A DNA stretch of 22,909 nucleotides from Fomitopsis serialis. Taxonomy: Eukaryota > Basidiomycota > Agaricomycetes > Polyporales > Fomitopsidaceae. Shown one piece after another: positions 1 through 10,481 of this stretch; the first letter of the stretch is position 1; each line of letters opens with the position of its first letter. Below the pieces are notes generated by a model, which did not search any database, was not told where the DNA came from, and saw only the letters and a list, made by a program, of their open reading frames with translations. A program made the position numbers and the translations under genes. The stretch covers positions 1 through 22,909 of the forward strand of contig NW_025955512.1 of NCBI RefSeq assembly GCF_022376445.1, given 5' to 3'.

Positions 1-167
1 GTCTGTTCCAATGAACCTATGCATAAATGTCACGAACGAGATTGATGTGCCATGAAATCCTCTGACGTCTACTGACATCTGCTGACACATTCTACCTAGC
101 AGCTACTGACGAAATACAGGCCAGCTTTCGATTGAAAAATGGTCCCTACTGAATGCTACTGTGACAC

Positions 168-216
168 ACTGAACATCGCTGAAATGGCCATTTCAGTGGC
201 TTCAGCGAGGTTCAGT
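168..216. repeat. Imperfect inverted repeat around an 18-bp palindrome
   Basis: The arms at 168-183 and 201-216 are reverse complements at 15 of 16 positions. A perfect 18-bp palindrome (CTGAAATGGCCATTTCAG) lies at 179-196, overlapping the left arm and the spacer. The surrounding 200 bases also repeat CTGAC/CTACTGA words. It could form a hairpin or cruciform, or be the end of a small element. No target-site duplication is obvious. Confidence 0.6.
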
Positions 217-1080
217 AGTTTTCCCTAAGTTCTGATGTGGCCACTGATATCTATCCTCGTCCGAATCGACAGCCTCTTGATGGTCAGATGTGTGATCAGA
301 GGCATAGTCCTCTTCATCAGAGAAAAGTTGAGTGCGGGTATGCGTGTAGTTGTGCAGTCGGCGCAGCATTGCGCGCAGGAATCGCTGGAGTCGAGTCGGT
401 GTCGAGTGGCTGAAGATCGCACGAAGACGGTGAGGCTTGTCGCCCATCAATACCTGATTAGGCAGTCCGATCGGACAAGTCTATCTCAAATCTACGATTG
501 AGGGCACGAGGCTTCTATTCTGGACCGTCGTGACCGTTACAGCGAGCGCCTCGCGGGCGTCTATTCAAAGGGGGGTCGCCCTCACAAACTGCCCCAGACG
601 TGTCGGAGCGGTGGTGGGGTGCGTCCACACGGATGGGTACGAGACCACAGGTACGCGGGTCGTGGGTGCGGTATGCCCTCGCGCACCCCCTGTGGTACGT
701 CGATCTCTAAGGCTGTGGCTGTGGTACACGCGTGCTGAGGTGTTGATGCACTGGCCCTTGCGAGCTACTCCCTGGTGTGTATAGCGGTCAAAATACAGCC
801 GGTGGATGCGGCGCATCCAGGAGCAGGAAATAGTAAAACAAATCATGTATTATATTCGTATGAAGCGTCGCGCTGGCGGCGCTGAAATTCTCCCGAATTA
901 GATTGTATTCGGTCCAGTAGACCAGAATTCGCTCGCCTTCGTTGTGCTTCATACTGCTTCGCCGTTTTACCGAAGGAACGCTGGCGCCTCGAAGGATTCC
1001 GAAGAGAATCGAATTTCTTTGACATATTCGCTAGAAATCTGTGGAATTCGCCTGAATTCGTGTCAGTTTTGACTGGGAAT

Positions 1081-1120
1081 ATTCAACTCTGAGGAGAGGT
1101 GTCAGCTCGAGACGTTCCGG
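1081..1120 (-). repeat. 40-bp repeat, copy A (resembles an intron 3' end)
   Basis: This stretch matches 3572-3611 at 37 of 40 positions in the same orientation. Read on the minus strand it contains a CTGAC branch-like site, a pyrimidine run ending in CTCAG, and 8 nt corresponding to the start of the following MSS1 exon. The similarity stops sharply on both sides. No other part of MSS1 is seen nearby. Confidence 0.7.
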
Positions 1121-1478
1121 ATGTTGAACCAATATCGATTCGATCGAGATCTGACTTATGTATCCGAGTCCTCGAGTGCTGAGGTGCTCAACCTCTCAAG
1201 CTGATCATGGGTTGTGTATTAAGAGTCCTCGTTTTAATATGTTCACCTCATTGCCGAAAGCGCAACCCTACGATCTGCCGTAGTCAGGTATCATAACTTG
1301 TGGCGCCATGCTCCGATTGCATACAAGCGACATATATGAATACCGTCACTACTAGTACATTCTTGAACAGACGTCCATAACATCGAGGCCAATACAAATC
1401 AAAGGCCCTTGAGGACCCGCCCCTAAAGGCCCCCCTAAGGCCAGCTGCAATGAATGCCGCGAGCCCGTATGCTGGATG

Positions 1479-2665
1479 TCATGATTTTCCATGTTTATCA
1501 ACCTGAGAAACCTCCCATGCGTCCTCCCCGAGCGTCGCCACATATGCCTGTCTGGCCTCCCTCAACCACTTCAGCGCCACCGTATGGCCTTCCCGTGCCA
1601 TAAGCATACGACTTCCCAGGAATGCGATAGTCGCGTAGCTTATCATCATGCCTTCCTCCCGCGCGTACCCCAGCACATGCTGGAGAGACTCGTCTGACGT
1701 CGTGACGTACGAGGAGGAGTACAAGGCACTCTGCAACGCGTCTCGCACCTGCGTGACCATCTTCCTACGCTGATCGCTGCGCCTCACGTCCGCCGGCGTG
1801 GCATTGAAACACGTCTTGCAGCGGCATTTGCACGAGTACCGCGCCTTCATATAGGCGTGCCGCTCCGCCTGCGTGAGGGCGAAGGTGTAGCTGACCGTGA
1901 TCTCCTCGCCAGCGGCGATGTCCCGCTTGGCGAGAAACTGCCCGCACCACCTCGTCTTGGACCACTGGTAGTTGGTGTTGGCCACGCAGTCGTGATTTGC
2001 GCGAGACAACGTGAGGAATGTCGCGGCGAATTCGACGGGATTATCTTCGGCATCGTCCATGGGCCCGGAGTCGAACGAGTTGATGGCGGCACGGCCGAGG
2101 AGCGGATGGGATAGCGCCCCGGGGGCGCAAGAGCCTGTCAGCGTCATGAACGACTCGCGCACGCTCTCTGAGAGGGCGGCGAGAGCGGCGTCGTTGAACG
2201 ACGAGTCGGCGAAGGGCGTCTTCGACGAGAGTATGTTGGCCGTTCGGCAACTATCAGCTCGCCGGCCTCAATGAGCCGCGTCGCGAACATCCCCAGACCC
2301 TTCTGCCCCGTCTCCTCAATCCGGAAAGGGCTCGCCTCACCGCAGCCCGGGAGTGGCTTCCGCATAGCGTCCTCGCCGAATGGCATGAGGTATTCGAGTT
2401 CCACCCGGGATCCCACCATGACCAACCCCGTGTCGCCGCCGTCCGTCGAATAGGTACAATAACAAGGAGAGAGCAGTCGAAGTCTGCTATCTGCCAGTTG
2501 TCCTGTCTTGCTTTTGTTTTCTCCGTAACGGACAAGGTGAAAACGAGATGCACTCGCAGCTCCAGCCGGCGGTAGCGGGGTGCTCTGCGAATCTGTCTCT
2601 GACTTCGCGCTGGTGCGCTTCTTATGTTTCTTCCGGGAGCCACGCTTCTTGTTCTGCGAGTCCAT
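1479..2665 (-). CDS. SET-domain protein (putative lysine methyltransferase), one apparent frameshift
   Basis: SET-domain proteins transfer methyl groups from S-adenosylmethionine to lysines; the target is unknown. The start at 2665 gives a Lys/Arg-rich N-terminus that may be a nuclear signal. The SET N-terminal motif GLGMFATRLIEAGELIVAERP-like segment lies at residues 123-143. The frame then breaks near 2238-2241, at a CC where a third C would restore it, and continues to the stop at 1479. The second part holds NHDCVANT (usual family form NHSCxPN), AAGEEITVSY and a Cys-rich post-SET CKCRCKTC. Total about 394 aa, with no MYND zinc finger seen. The 3' end is uncertain: a possible GTTGAT..TGCAG intron near 1485-1430 would extend the protein to about 1352. 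Family assignment is firm; gene model moderate. Confidence 0.8.
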
Positions 2666-2960
2666 GACGCACTGTCAAATTGATGTACATGATTTAGGAC
2701 TATCGACGCGACGGACTAGGTGAGGGGGGAGGGAACATACCTCACAGCTATGATGCGACGACGCAATGGGTGGTTGCTCAAGCGAACGGTATCACCTTGA
2801 CTTTATGAGTGCAACTACAGTTCACGAAGCCTTCGGACGGTCAAGAGACCGTTGCTCCATGGAAAGGGGCGACACAGTGCACGAGGTATCAAGTAACAAG
2901 CACACAGCGATGCTGCGGTAACTCGCCTTCTCAGAATATAGACACAGGGAAAGTACCTTC

Positions 2961-4808
2961 TCATTTTCCGATGCAGAAGTCACGAAATACAGCATCGAGG
3001 ATATCCTCCACGTCAATCACGCCAGAATTTTGCCAATTGCCTGTGCGGCGTAGCGGAGTTCTTCCGCAGCCAGTACCACGTCCTCCGCGTCTGGGATAAG
3101 CCCCGCGATCAGAGCCTTTCCTACGACATCGAAGCATGCGCTCACCATAGCCTAGGAAGGCATCCAGAACTGCAGTGCATGCTCCAGGTTGACACGATGC
3201 CGGGCATGAGTTATGAGCGGACGGTCATCCGTGTTCTGCTCTGATGTACATCGTACCTGCAGGACGGTCAGAGTGCATGGCGAAGCACGACACGTGGACA
3301 CTACCGCTCCTGTAATGCCTGTGCGAATCCGTCTAGGAAGTCTTGCGTACCCTTACCCGTAGCCAAGCTGACGACCCATCCTCTGCTGGTTCCAAGGGCA
3401 TCCAGTATAGCTGAAACTCGGTTCGGTGCGATATCCGCCACGTCTGACTTGTTCAAAGCACGTAGGTGTCCGGCGCGATGAGCGAGGCCACGGAAGGCGG
3501 AATGACGGGACTGTTCGTGGATCCCTCCGCGACGTCCGGCAGTGAAAGCACGCAAAGCGAGACGTCCGTCGATTCAACTCTGAGGGGAGATGTCAGCTCA
3601 AGACGTTCCGGGTACTTCCTGTTGCACTAACAAATTGCGCGCGCGTTCGACGCCTATGCTTTCAACCAGGTCATCGGTCTGCCGTATACCAGCAGTGTCA
3701 GCGACAATCACGGGTAGGCCGCCTATATCTAGGGAGAGTTCCAGGATGTCTCGAGTCGTGCCCGGCACCGAGGTCACGATGGCCGCTTCTCGCTGAGCTG
3801 AAAGTTTGCCATCAACATTGGAGTCTGTGTCGGCCAGCCTCTACTTACCGAGGAAATTCAATAAGCTACTTTTACCCGCGTTGGGTGGTCCAAATATGGC
3901 CAGCCGTATACCGGACCGCAGGATTTCACCTCTTCGGTTGTCAGACAACTGCTCACGTATGCTCTGTGCTATATCTCGGGCACGTTCTCTGGCTGTGGTT
4001 TGTCGGATACTCAGAAACAAGACACACGGAACAGGTCAACACCGACCTTGTTGAAATACACCTTCTTCGATGTCCTCGCCTTCTCCAAAATCGATGAGAG
4101 CCTCTACGAGAGCAAGGCATTGTATGATATCTTTCCTGAGCTTCTCAAAATGGTTTCGTGCAATACCCTGAGTGAATTCAGTGACTGCAAGGAAGCATAC
4201 TCTCAGATATCTCACACACCCCCGCTGCGATCAGCGCAGCCTTGCGCTGGCTTTCAGTCTCCGCATTTATTAGGTCATTCAATCCCTCGACTTGGGTCAG
4301 GTCGAGACGACCACCCTTAAAGGCACGACGCGTGAACTCCCCGGCTTCCGCAAGACGACAGGCAGGGATGCAAGATAGAGCAGACAGCACCGAGGACACG
4401 ACAGCCCGACCAGAATGAATATGCAGCTCTACAACATCTTCTGTGGTGAAGGACTTCGGCGCTGTACAGGCACTGCGGATGAGGCACGTCGGGGCTACGT
4501 TACGAGGGACGAACCTTTGAAGTAGACTGCAAGGCCATCATCCAGAACCTCTCCGGACACAGGGTGAGTGACTTTGCACCTGTACATTTGCCAGGGTGCA
4601 GGATCATCGTTCCGAGGTCCATCCTTAACGCGCTCCTCTGTTCACCACTGCCCTCCACACGAGCAGCGCGTCCGGGCCCGATATTCTGATCACCGCTACC
4701 CCGCCCTTTCCCGGAGGCTTGAGAGCGCGTATATAGTCCTGCGCTGATTGTCTGACAACGACAGCTGGCCTTCGTGCGCACGGAAGCCTCTCGACGCGAC
4801 TGCTTCAT
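2961..4808 (-). CDS. MSS1: Mitochondrial tRNA-modification GTPase MSS1/MnmE (GTPBP3) with about six frameshifts
   Basis: With the MTO1/GidA partner, this family makes the 5-carboxymethylaminomethyl-type modification of wobble uridine in mitochondrial tRNAs. Exons on the minus strand: ~4808-4515, 4461-4220, 4167-4047, 3992-3849, 3797-3632, 3579-3305, 3256-3146, 3090-2961; all introns are GT..AG, 51-56 nt. Visible motifs are the N-terminal [15 protein letters not shown] and the [17 protein letters not shown] domain. The GTPase has G1 [10 protein letters not shown]2 PGTTRD, G3 DTAG and G4 NKSD, and the protein ends in canonical FCIGK-stop. The folate-site segment reads SFTTED..HIHSG, not the bacterial SFTGED..HGG. 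Frame breaks occur near 4715, 4635, 3455, 3248, 3167 and 3025. The start is uncertain; ATG at 4808 gives a basic, transit-like leader but is not in frame with the first motif. Divergent from CNB1. Confidence 0.88.
3572..3611 (-). repeat. 40-bp repeat, copy B (inside MSS1, intron 3' end plus exon start)
   Basis: Partner of 1081-1120, with 37/40 identity. In this copy most of the sequence is the 3' part of the MSS1 intron at 3580-3631, including branch site and acceptor, followed by the first 8 nt of the next exon. Confidence 0.7.
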
Positions 4809-5184
4809 GCTGAGGGTTGCTCCGAACAGAGTGCCGTGGTACCGGGCAGTGCCCGCGTGCTTCGCTGGTGCTCTGATGATCAACCACTCCTTCGTCAGCA
4901 GCGTCGAGCCGTTACGGAGGACATGGCTTGCTGCAGAGAGGCGGCATCGCAGCATTCGAGATGGTCGACGCGGTCAGGTCGCGGAGGCCGAAATGAGCTG
5001 CCTTGATTCACGAAGCGACGAGTTCCCACGGACGCGCCGGAGGGGTCTTGGGCGCGAGTGGTTCTCCACACAGCCTGCTCTGAACTCTGCTTGCAATCCT
5101 CCTGCCTTGCTCTCCTCATCCTGCTCAATCTTTGCATCTGACGAACCATCTCTTGTACCTTTCACATAGGCGAGCTCGGCAACC
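4809..5184. promoter_or_regulatory. Shared divergent promoter region, MSS1 / calcineurin B
   Basis: About 376 bp separates the probable MSS1 start from the calcineurin B ATG. The side next to calcineurin B has a pyrimidine-rich block (about 5096-5136), common just upstream of fungal transcription starts. No clear TATA box is seen. ORFs here match nothing I recognise. Confidence 0.4.
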
Positions 5185-6077
5185 ATGGGTCAATCACGTA
5201 CGTCGTGTGCTGCACACTTGACGGCCTACCTTACTGAGAGAGCGTGTCGTGCTCCACATACAGCGTCGCAATTCATGGAGGACATGCAGAGGCGGTCCAA
5301 CTGTGCGTCCGCTTCGCTCTTCCGGTCATTCTTTTGTCTCTGAAGCAGGGACTGCCACCATGTTCTGTCGTCCAGTCAACGCAAACGAGTTGGAGCGGCT
5401 GAAGAAGCGCTTCATGAAGCTGGACAGGTATGTGCGGCCGTTCATCACTTTATACAAGGCACTCAGACTGCTACGTGTCTACAGTGATGGCTCTGGATCA
5501 ATAGATCGCGAGGAATTCCTCCAAATCCCTCAAATCGCCAACAACCCACTCGCATCACGACTAATTGCCATCTTCGATGAAGAGTACGTGCTGCTGAGTT
5601 GTTCCGCACCTCAGCGCATCAATCTCAATTCCCGATAAACAGTGGAGGGGGAACGGTCGACTTCCAGGAGTTCGTCGGTGGTCTCAGCGCATTCAGTAGC
5701 CGAGGAGGTCGAGAAGAGAAGCTGAGATGTATGCGTGCGCCCCTCATGATCACAGTTCTTGGTCGCTCATGTGTTGCCTGTACAGTTGCGTTCAAGGTCT
5801 ATGACATGGATCGAGATGGTTTCATCTCGAACGGCGAGTTGTTCCTCGTGCTGAAGATGATGGTCGGAAATAACCTGAAGGACGGGCAACTACAACAAAT
5901 CGTCGACAAGACGATAATGGAGGCGGACAAGGACGGCGACGGCAAGCTCAGTTTCGAAGAGTTTGTCCAAATGGTGTCGAATACAGTGCGTCTCGCGCGT
6001 CGACCACATCCCTTCTGTAACTGACATCTGCTGGCCAGGATATTGTAAAGCAAATGACGCTAGAAGATCTGTTCTAG
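5185..6077 (+). CDS. CNB1: Calcineurin regulatory subunit B
   Basis: The Ca2+-binding regulatory subunit of the serine/threonine phosphatase calcineurin partners catalytic subunit A and calmodulin in stress, calcium and cell-wall signalling. Seven exons: 5185-5197, 5264-5302, 5376-5427, 5485-5583, 5643-5728, 5786-5985, 6039-6077. They join into an uninterrupted 175-aa frame, the family's usual length. The protein starts MGQS, so Gly2 is a likely N-myristoylation site. Four canonical EF-hand loops lie at residues 34-45, 66-77, 103-114 and 144-155, each starting with Asp and ending with Glu. The C-terminus is the conserved [10 protein letters not shown]. All introns are GT..AG and 51-73 nt. There are no frameshifts. 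Assignment is very firm. Confidence 0.97.
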
Positions 6078-6484
6078 TGCAGATCAGTTGTATGTTCTGG
6101 TGTACGTTAGTCATTTCCATTAGCTCTATACCCTAGTGGTCTCCGTGTCTCGCTATTCTTCGCGCATCGTTACGGCTCATGATCTGCAATGTCATTCATG
6201 TCGCACTGGATCCTAATGACCATTGGTCAGACGCCTTTGCTGTTCGCTGTCCCGTGTAGCCAGTATCGCTCACAGCAATGCCGAACAGGGACAAATGCGA
6301 CTGGCAGAGCCGTGATCGTCCACGATGAAGTGACTGTAGCTTCGCGCTACCAGATACTGCAACCACGCCGACATCCGTTATCCACGATGGAACCAGACAC
6401 AGGAGCATAACGAGGTGGATAACCAATCTGATGTGCGCTATTATGCGGCTGCGACTTCTATTGGTAAAGCATCGTAGCGACAAA
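6078..6484. other. Convergent intergenic region, CNB1 / ATP7
   Basis: These 407 bp lie between the stop codons of two converging genes and should hold both 3' untranslated regions. I see no gene, no strong AATAAA signal and no clear repeat. Confidence 0.6.
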
Positions 6485-7341
6485 TTACATGAGCGAGAGG
6501 TCGCCAAACTTCTCCTTGTAGCCTGTACAGAGCGTAGCATGAGTATGAGCAGCGAACAGATGTGATCGCGGAACATTGGTACGTACCCGGCACGGACCAC
6601 TTGCCCTTCTTCAGCATGGTTTCGACAGCCTCGACAATGCGCGGGTGCGCCTGGCCGACCTCCTCCGCCTGCAGAAGTGTGAATTCGCGATGCATAAGAC
6701 GTAATGCATGCATGAGCACGTACGGTGAGGTCCTCGAAAGGCCGTGCATCCTCGATGTTCGCAAGGGTAGCCTGGAGATCCTTCAACTCAACATCGATCT
6801 TCTCCGTCGTCTCCTTCGCCTTCGCGACCTGTTGTTCGCAGCGCGATGACACGGTGACACAACGCACAGAGGGCACAATGCCATAGTGAGCAGTGCTTCT
6901 TCAGACTGAGTACGCGACACATACCGCCTTCGCCTCGAATGCCTCAATCGCCTTGAGCTGCGTGCTCACGTCGTAGGTGATGGGCTTGAACTCGCTGAGG
7001 AGCTTCTCGGTCTCGTCGACGATCGCCTTGTTCTTCAGGATGGAGCGGTAGTGCGCGAGGTCGACCGTCGTGGGCTGCGCTGCAGCCTGCGCGTGGATGC
7101 GCTGGGCGTCCGCGTGCCGCTTGCGGAAGGCCTGGAGAGACGCGACGGTCTCTGGTTGTAGATGTGTGATTTAGCTCGACGCAACGATCACATTCAAGCA
7201 AACATACTGACCCTTGGAGAGACCAAGAGAGGAGTAGACACGGGTGAAGTCCTGTATGACGTGCCATCCATGAATTGGAGGCATAACCGAGAAAAAGAAA
7301 ACACGACGTACCACCGCTGCAGCGGCTGCTTTTGAGGCCAT
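6485..7341 (-). CDS. ATP7: Mitochondrial F1Fo ATP synthase subunit d
   Basis: Subunit d belongs to the peripheral stalk of mitochondrial ATP synthase and helps hold F1 against rotation. Exons on the minus strand: 7341-7312, 7251-7212, 7151-6925, 6828-6724, 6668-6587, 6522-6485. They give a 173-aa protein, close to the roughly 174 aa of yeast Atp7. Conserved segments are the [14 protein letters not shown] region, [20 protein letters not shown] (about residues 112-131), and the C-terminal [20 protein letters not shown]. The N-terminus ([10 protein letters not shown]) is short, as expected since subunit d usually has no long cleaved leader. All introns have GT..AG ends; the one after exon 3 is the longest (96 nt). 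No frameshift. Firm call. Confidence 0.96.
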
Positions 7342-7865
7342 GGCAAGCTACACAACGCTCGATCAGCAGATAGCAAACGGAGCGGGAAAGCGAAGCAGCC
7401 TCACAGAATGAATGGGGGATCGTGGAGGTCGTCACGCAGGCCGTCAAGCTCTGTCCGAACGTCGCCGGAAACAGCCGAGAAAGTACGGGCGCTTCTGCCC
7501 GGGTCCTCCGAGCGTGTGCGCGACACCCGACCCGCTCAGGGCCGTGTTTATATTGTACTTAGCTGTCATACGGTTGTAATGGGACCGGTGTAGGAGAGGC
7601 GACACAAGGATGGTACAATTGTACTTGATCACCATGGTACCATTGTACTTGATTTTCCTCTCCTTGCTGTGCTACATTCTATGTTCAATAGTACTGCTGC
7701 TACGAAGTCCAGATACCAATTGCAACACCTCTTCTCTTCTAGTTCCGAACCAGTACAACAACATCAGACAAACGTCAGGACGATACAATTGGTACTACTT
7801 GAACATTAAAGTGTGTGGTAATACAGTATGTTGTCGTTATGAAGGTGCGAGGCTCGAGGATGGGA
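7342..7865. promoter_or_regulatory. ATP7 upstream region and hexokinase 3' region
   Basis: Both flanking genes are on the minus strand, so these 524 bp contain the ATP7 promoter and the hexokinase 3' untranslated region. The right part is AT-rich and carries repeated GGTAC/TTGTACTT words. No convincing ORF. Confidence 0.45.
7611..7653. repeat. Direct repeat, two 19-bp copies
   Basis: 7611-7629 and 7635-7653 match at 18 of 19 positions. The unit is TGGTACMATTGTACTTGAT (M = A or C) and is itself partly palindromic. A related GTACTT word recurs at about 7553. It could be a dimeric binding site or chance AT-rich repetition. Confidence 0.6.
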
Positions 7866-10481
7866 CTACAGGCCTTGCTTGACGGCCTGCAGGGCGCACA
7901 GCGCAGCTAGAAAAGGCATCAATAAGTGAAGGCCAATAACAGACAACCAGTGCGCGACATGGCATACCTCCTGCACCACTCCCATCCTTGGCCAAATCGA
8001 TCTCAACTCGCTTCTCCACCGCTTCTCCGACAAGAGCACTAAGTGATGCACGGAGACGAGTCTGGAAGTTAGGGTAGTGTTGAATCAAACTGCAACCGAG
8101 ACAGTGAGCCGTGGATTTGTGCGCATGCTACTGTCGTGACTTACCTGCCATCGACACCAATGATGATGTTCTCCTCAGGCTCGGGTGTGCCTCCACCAAG
8201 TGTCGCGTGTCCAGTCTGTACAAGCACCGCAGCGAGCGCAGTACCGCTCAACCTTGCCGCGCGGTTCGCCACCAACGAAGCTGCCCAGCGGACAGTCGCC
8301 GCATCTCGCAGAGAGACATCCTCAGGCTCGAGCAGGAGTCTCTGGACAAGAATGCCACGGATCCGCTCGAGGCGCGAGAGGTCCTGGGGACCCAGCGCCT
8401 CCACGTCCGTGAAGTGTGCACTCTTCCCATCGGACTGACCGTTCACCTTGACCTCAGTGTCGCGCCCCGACTCCCACGCCTCTTCGACCTCACTCATGAC
8501 AGCGGTATCGAGGCCGTAGTGCGTGTTCAGGGCAACGCTCGCCCTACCATTGAACAGAAGCGATTTGGGCGCAGCGTCGACGAGTGCGAGGAGGATATTC
8601 CGCGTGATTTCGCCGAGGTACATGCCCGAGATGAACTTCTCGAACGCTTGATAGCGCGGGTTGATCGACTCGCGGTCCAACTTGTTATCGTAGGGCGTCG
8701 TCGGCAGCTTCGTGCGCTGTCAGATATATATTATGTCAGAGCTGGTCTAAGCTTCGTGAGTGCCTTGCATACAGTGTTGTTGAACGCGCCCCATTCCGTG
8801 TTGATGATCATGTAGCCGCCGTCCTTCCGTGCTGGAGAGTCACCAAGCTTCGTGATGTTGTCGACCTTCTCGACGTACGCGCCGTTGGTACCGGTGCCGA
8901 AAATAGCACCTTGTGAAGAAGCTATCTAGTCGGATGTCATCGATTATGTATACAACACATACCGAGAAGACACGATCCGGCGCTGTATGCTCGCGAAAGT
9001 AGCGTACCGACGGTCTGGCGTAAACGTCAATCAGATATTTTCTTCGAGGCAGTTTTGGCACCTACATCGTTTACCAAGGCCACACAACGGACGTGTAGAT
9101 GTTTCCTGTCGAAAGCATCTTGAAGGAGACGAACGACATCGTTGCCGACTGCGTTCTTTGCTGAAAATCCCTTCGTCCACGTGAGGATCTTGCCCTGGTT
9201 CAATGCGGTCTGCTCAACCGGGAAACTGAAGGTAAGGCCTAGCGGCACGGCAGGCGCAGAGATGGTATCGAAAGGATTGGCGATATCATGTGAGGGGCTG
9301 ATCGGACCGCCGACGCTTGAATGTTCCGTAAGAAACGCGTCGACAGAGTCTGCCAGATAGTCTGCAAAACGCCAGAAACATCAACACCACAGATAATGAT
9401 GCCATGGACTGTTCAACTTTACCGAATAGCACAGAAGCTTCACCCGTCTTCAGTGCTTCAGACACCTTGTATTTCTGTTGCTTCATGGAGAACTCATGGT
9501 TGCCGAGTAGCGTAACCTCGCAAACTCGTCTCCAGAGGTCGGTCAGGGTATCATCGTCACATCAAGCAGACTTGGGGCCTACAGGTTCGTTCCTCCGAGA
9601 TCAAGGGCTAGAAAGGTGCTGAAACCGCGTCGTCGGTAAGCTATCGGGGTCTGCTCTGCACCACACGCGATATGCACACATGGCTGCTCCACCGAAGTCT
9701 GTATTCACTTCGTCGACCATGCTGTTCAGAGTCGCGTGAAGAAGCATCCTTGCACGCATGTGGCTCGCACACGACCATGGATGCGATCACATGCATCGCG
9801 ACACAACTGGACTGGCGCTCTTCTCCCTTCTGTCGGAAATTCGGTGCGCATACGCGAATCGATCGGAGAGCGTGGTCACGAAGAATATCAGGGATTCTCC
9901 GAGAAAGGCACGGCGGGTGATCGACCAGTGAAGCTACGTAGTTAGACCGAGCTGCCTTTCTGGGAGCGCTGGTCGCGGAAGTAGACCGGGTCCGCATGAG
10001 AACGGGACGATGACAGCGGGGACGCACGCTCCGTTGCGATCCGCGTGCAGCAGCGCAGGAGAGGGTTTTGACACGTAGCAGTCGGGGAGAAACATGTGCG
10101 CGCAAAGGACAGTGGTGATGAAAGTGAACTCACCCAGTTTCTGTGCCGTTCGGTACACCCGTCACAAACGTCGGACTACCCGTCCTAGATGAGCAGAGAT
10201 GTACGCGCAAATATACGCGTGGAAGCATACATCATGGCCATCGGATGGTTATATTCTCCCAGTCCAGCGCGAAAGTCCTCGAGGAATTGCTTCGTGATTT
10301 CGATGAGCCCATCCTCTTCGAGGCGGAACTGGTCCTCGATGTCGTCTAGTATCTTGCGCTCCGTCTTCACGGACACGCCAGATAGCGCGGCCAGCTTGGT
10401 CATGAATGCGGGAGGCAGGGAGGAAGAGGGATGAGATGCAGGATAAGCGTAGAGTAGCCAGGTCAGGACTGAACGATCCAT
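7866..10481 (-). CDS. Hexokinase (hexokinase/glucokinase family)
   Basis: Phosphorylates glucose and related hexoses with ATP, the first step of glycolysis, in the cytosol. Exons on the minus strand: 10481-10231, 10175-10134, 9618-9583, 9529-9423, 9361-9066, 9014-8963, 8909-8773, 8716-8145, 8089-7968, 7906-7866. They sum to an open 551-aa frame, slightly longer than the usual 480-500 aa. Conserved motifs: [20 protein letters not shown], phosphate-1 [12 protein letters not shown], sugar-binding [11 protein letters not shown] and [46 protein letters not shown], and C-terminal KDGSGAGAALCAL. The intron between exons 2 and 3 is 515 nt, against about 50-60 for the rest. ATG at 10481 is in frame; an internal Met about 27 residues on is an alternative. 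Whether it is a true hexokinase or glucokinase cannot be told from sequence alone. Confidence 0.95.
9619..10133 (-). other. Unusually long hexokinase intron (515 nt)
   Basis: This intron runs from a GTGAGT donor to a TTTCAG acceptor, and the flanking exons join in frame within the GTETG-TFLALDL segment. It is nearly ten times longer than the others in the gene. It contains ORFs on both strands (up to about 150 codons) that match nothing I recognise, and no obvious terminal repeats. Confidence 0.7.

Larger units (their letters stand above)
1..1350. other. Gene-poor left end, no recognised gene
   Basis: I recognise no conserved protein here on either strand. A minus ORF at 202-450 (82 aa) has a basic N-terminal half and an acidic Asp/Glu/Ser stretch near its end. 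A second minus ORF at 843-1025 (60 aa) is rich in Arg, Gln and Ser. Neither has a familiar motif or convincing introns. The stretch around 870-1060 repeats short GAATTC/GAATTCG words. An inverted repeat lies at 168-216 and one copy of a 40-bp repeat at 1081-1120. This could be intergenic DNA or the remnant of a repeat. Confidence 0.5.

Noticed and set aside
1394..1447. GGCCC/GGGCC-rich stretch as a terminator hairpin for the SET gene
   Set aside because: The pairing is imperfect, and such hairpin terminators are not used for fungal nuclear genes.
3121..3145. 25-nt intron in MSS1 (GTGAGC..GTAG)
   Set aside because: Too short; the acceptor at 3091 gives a 55-nt intron and the better family join ([14 protein letters not shown]).
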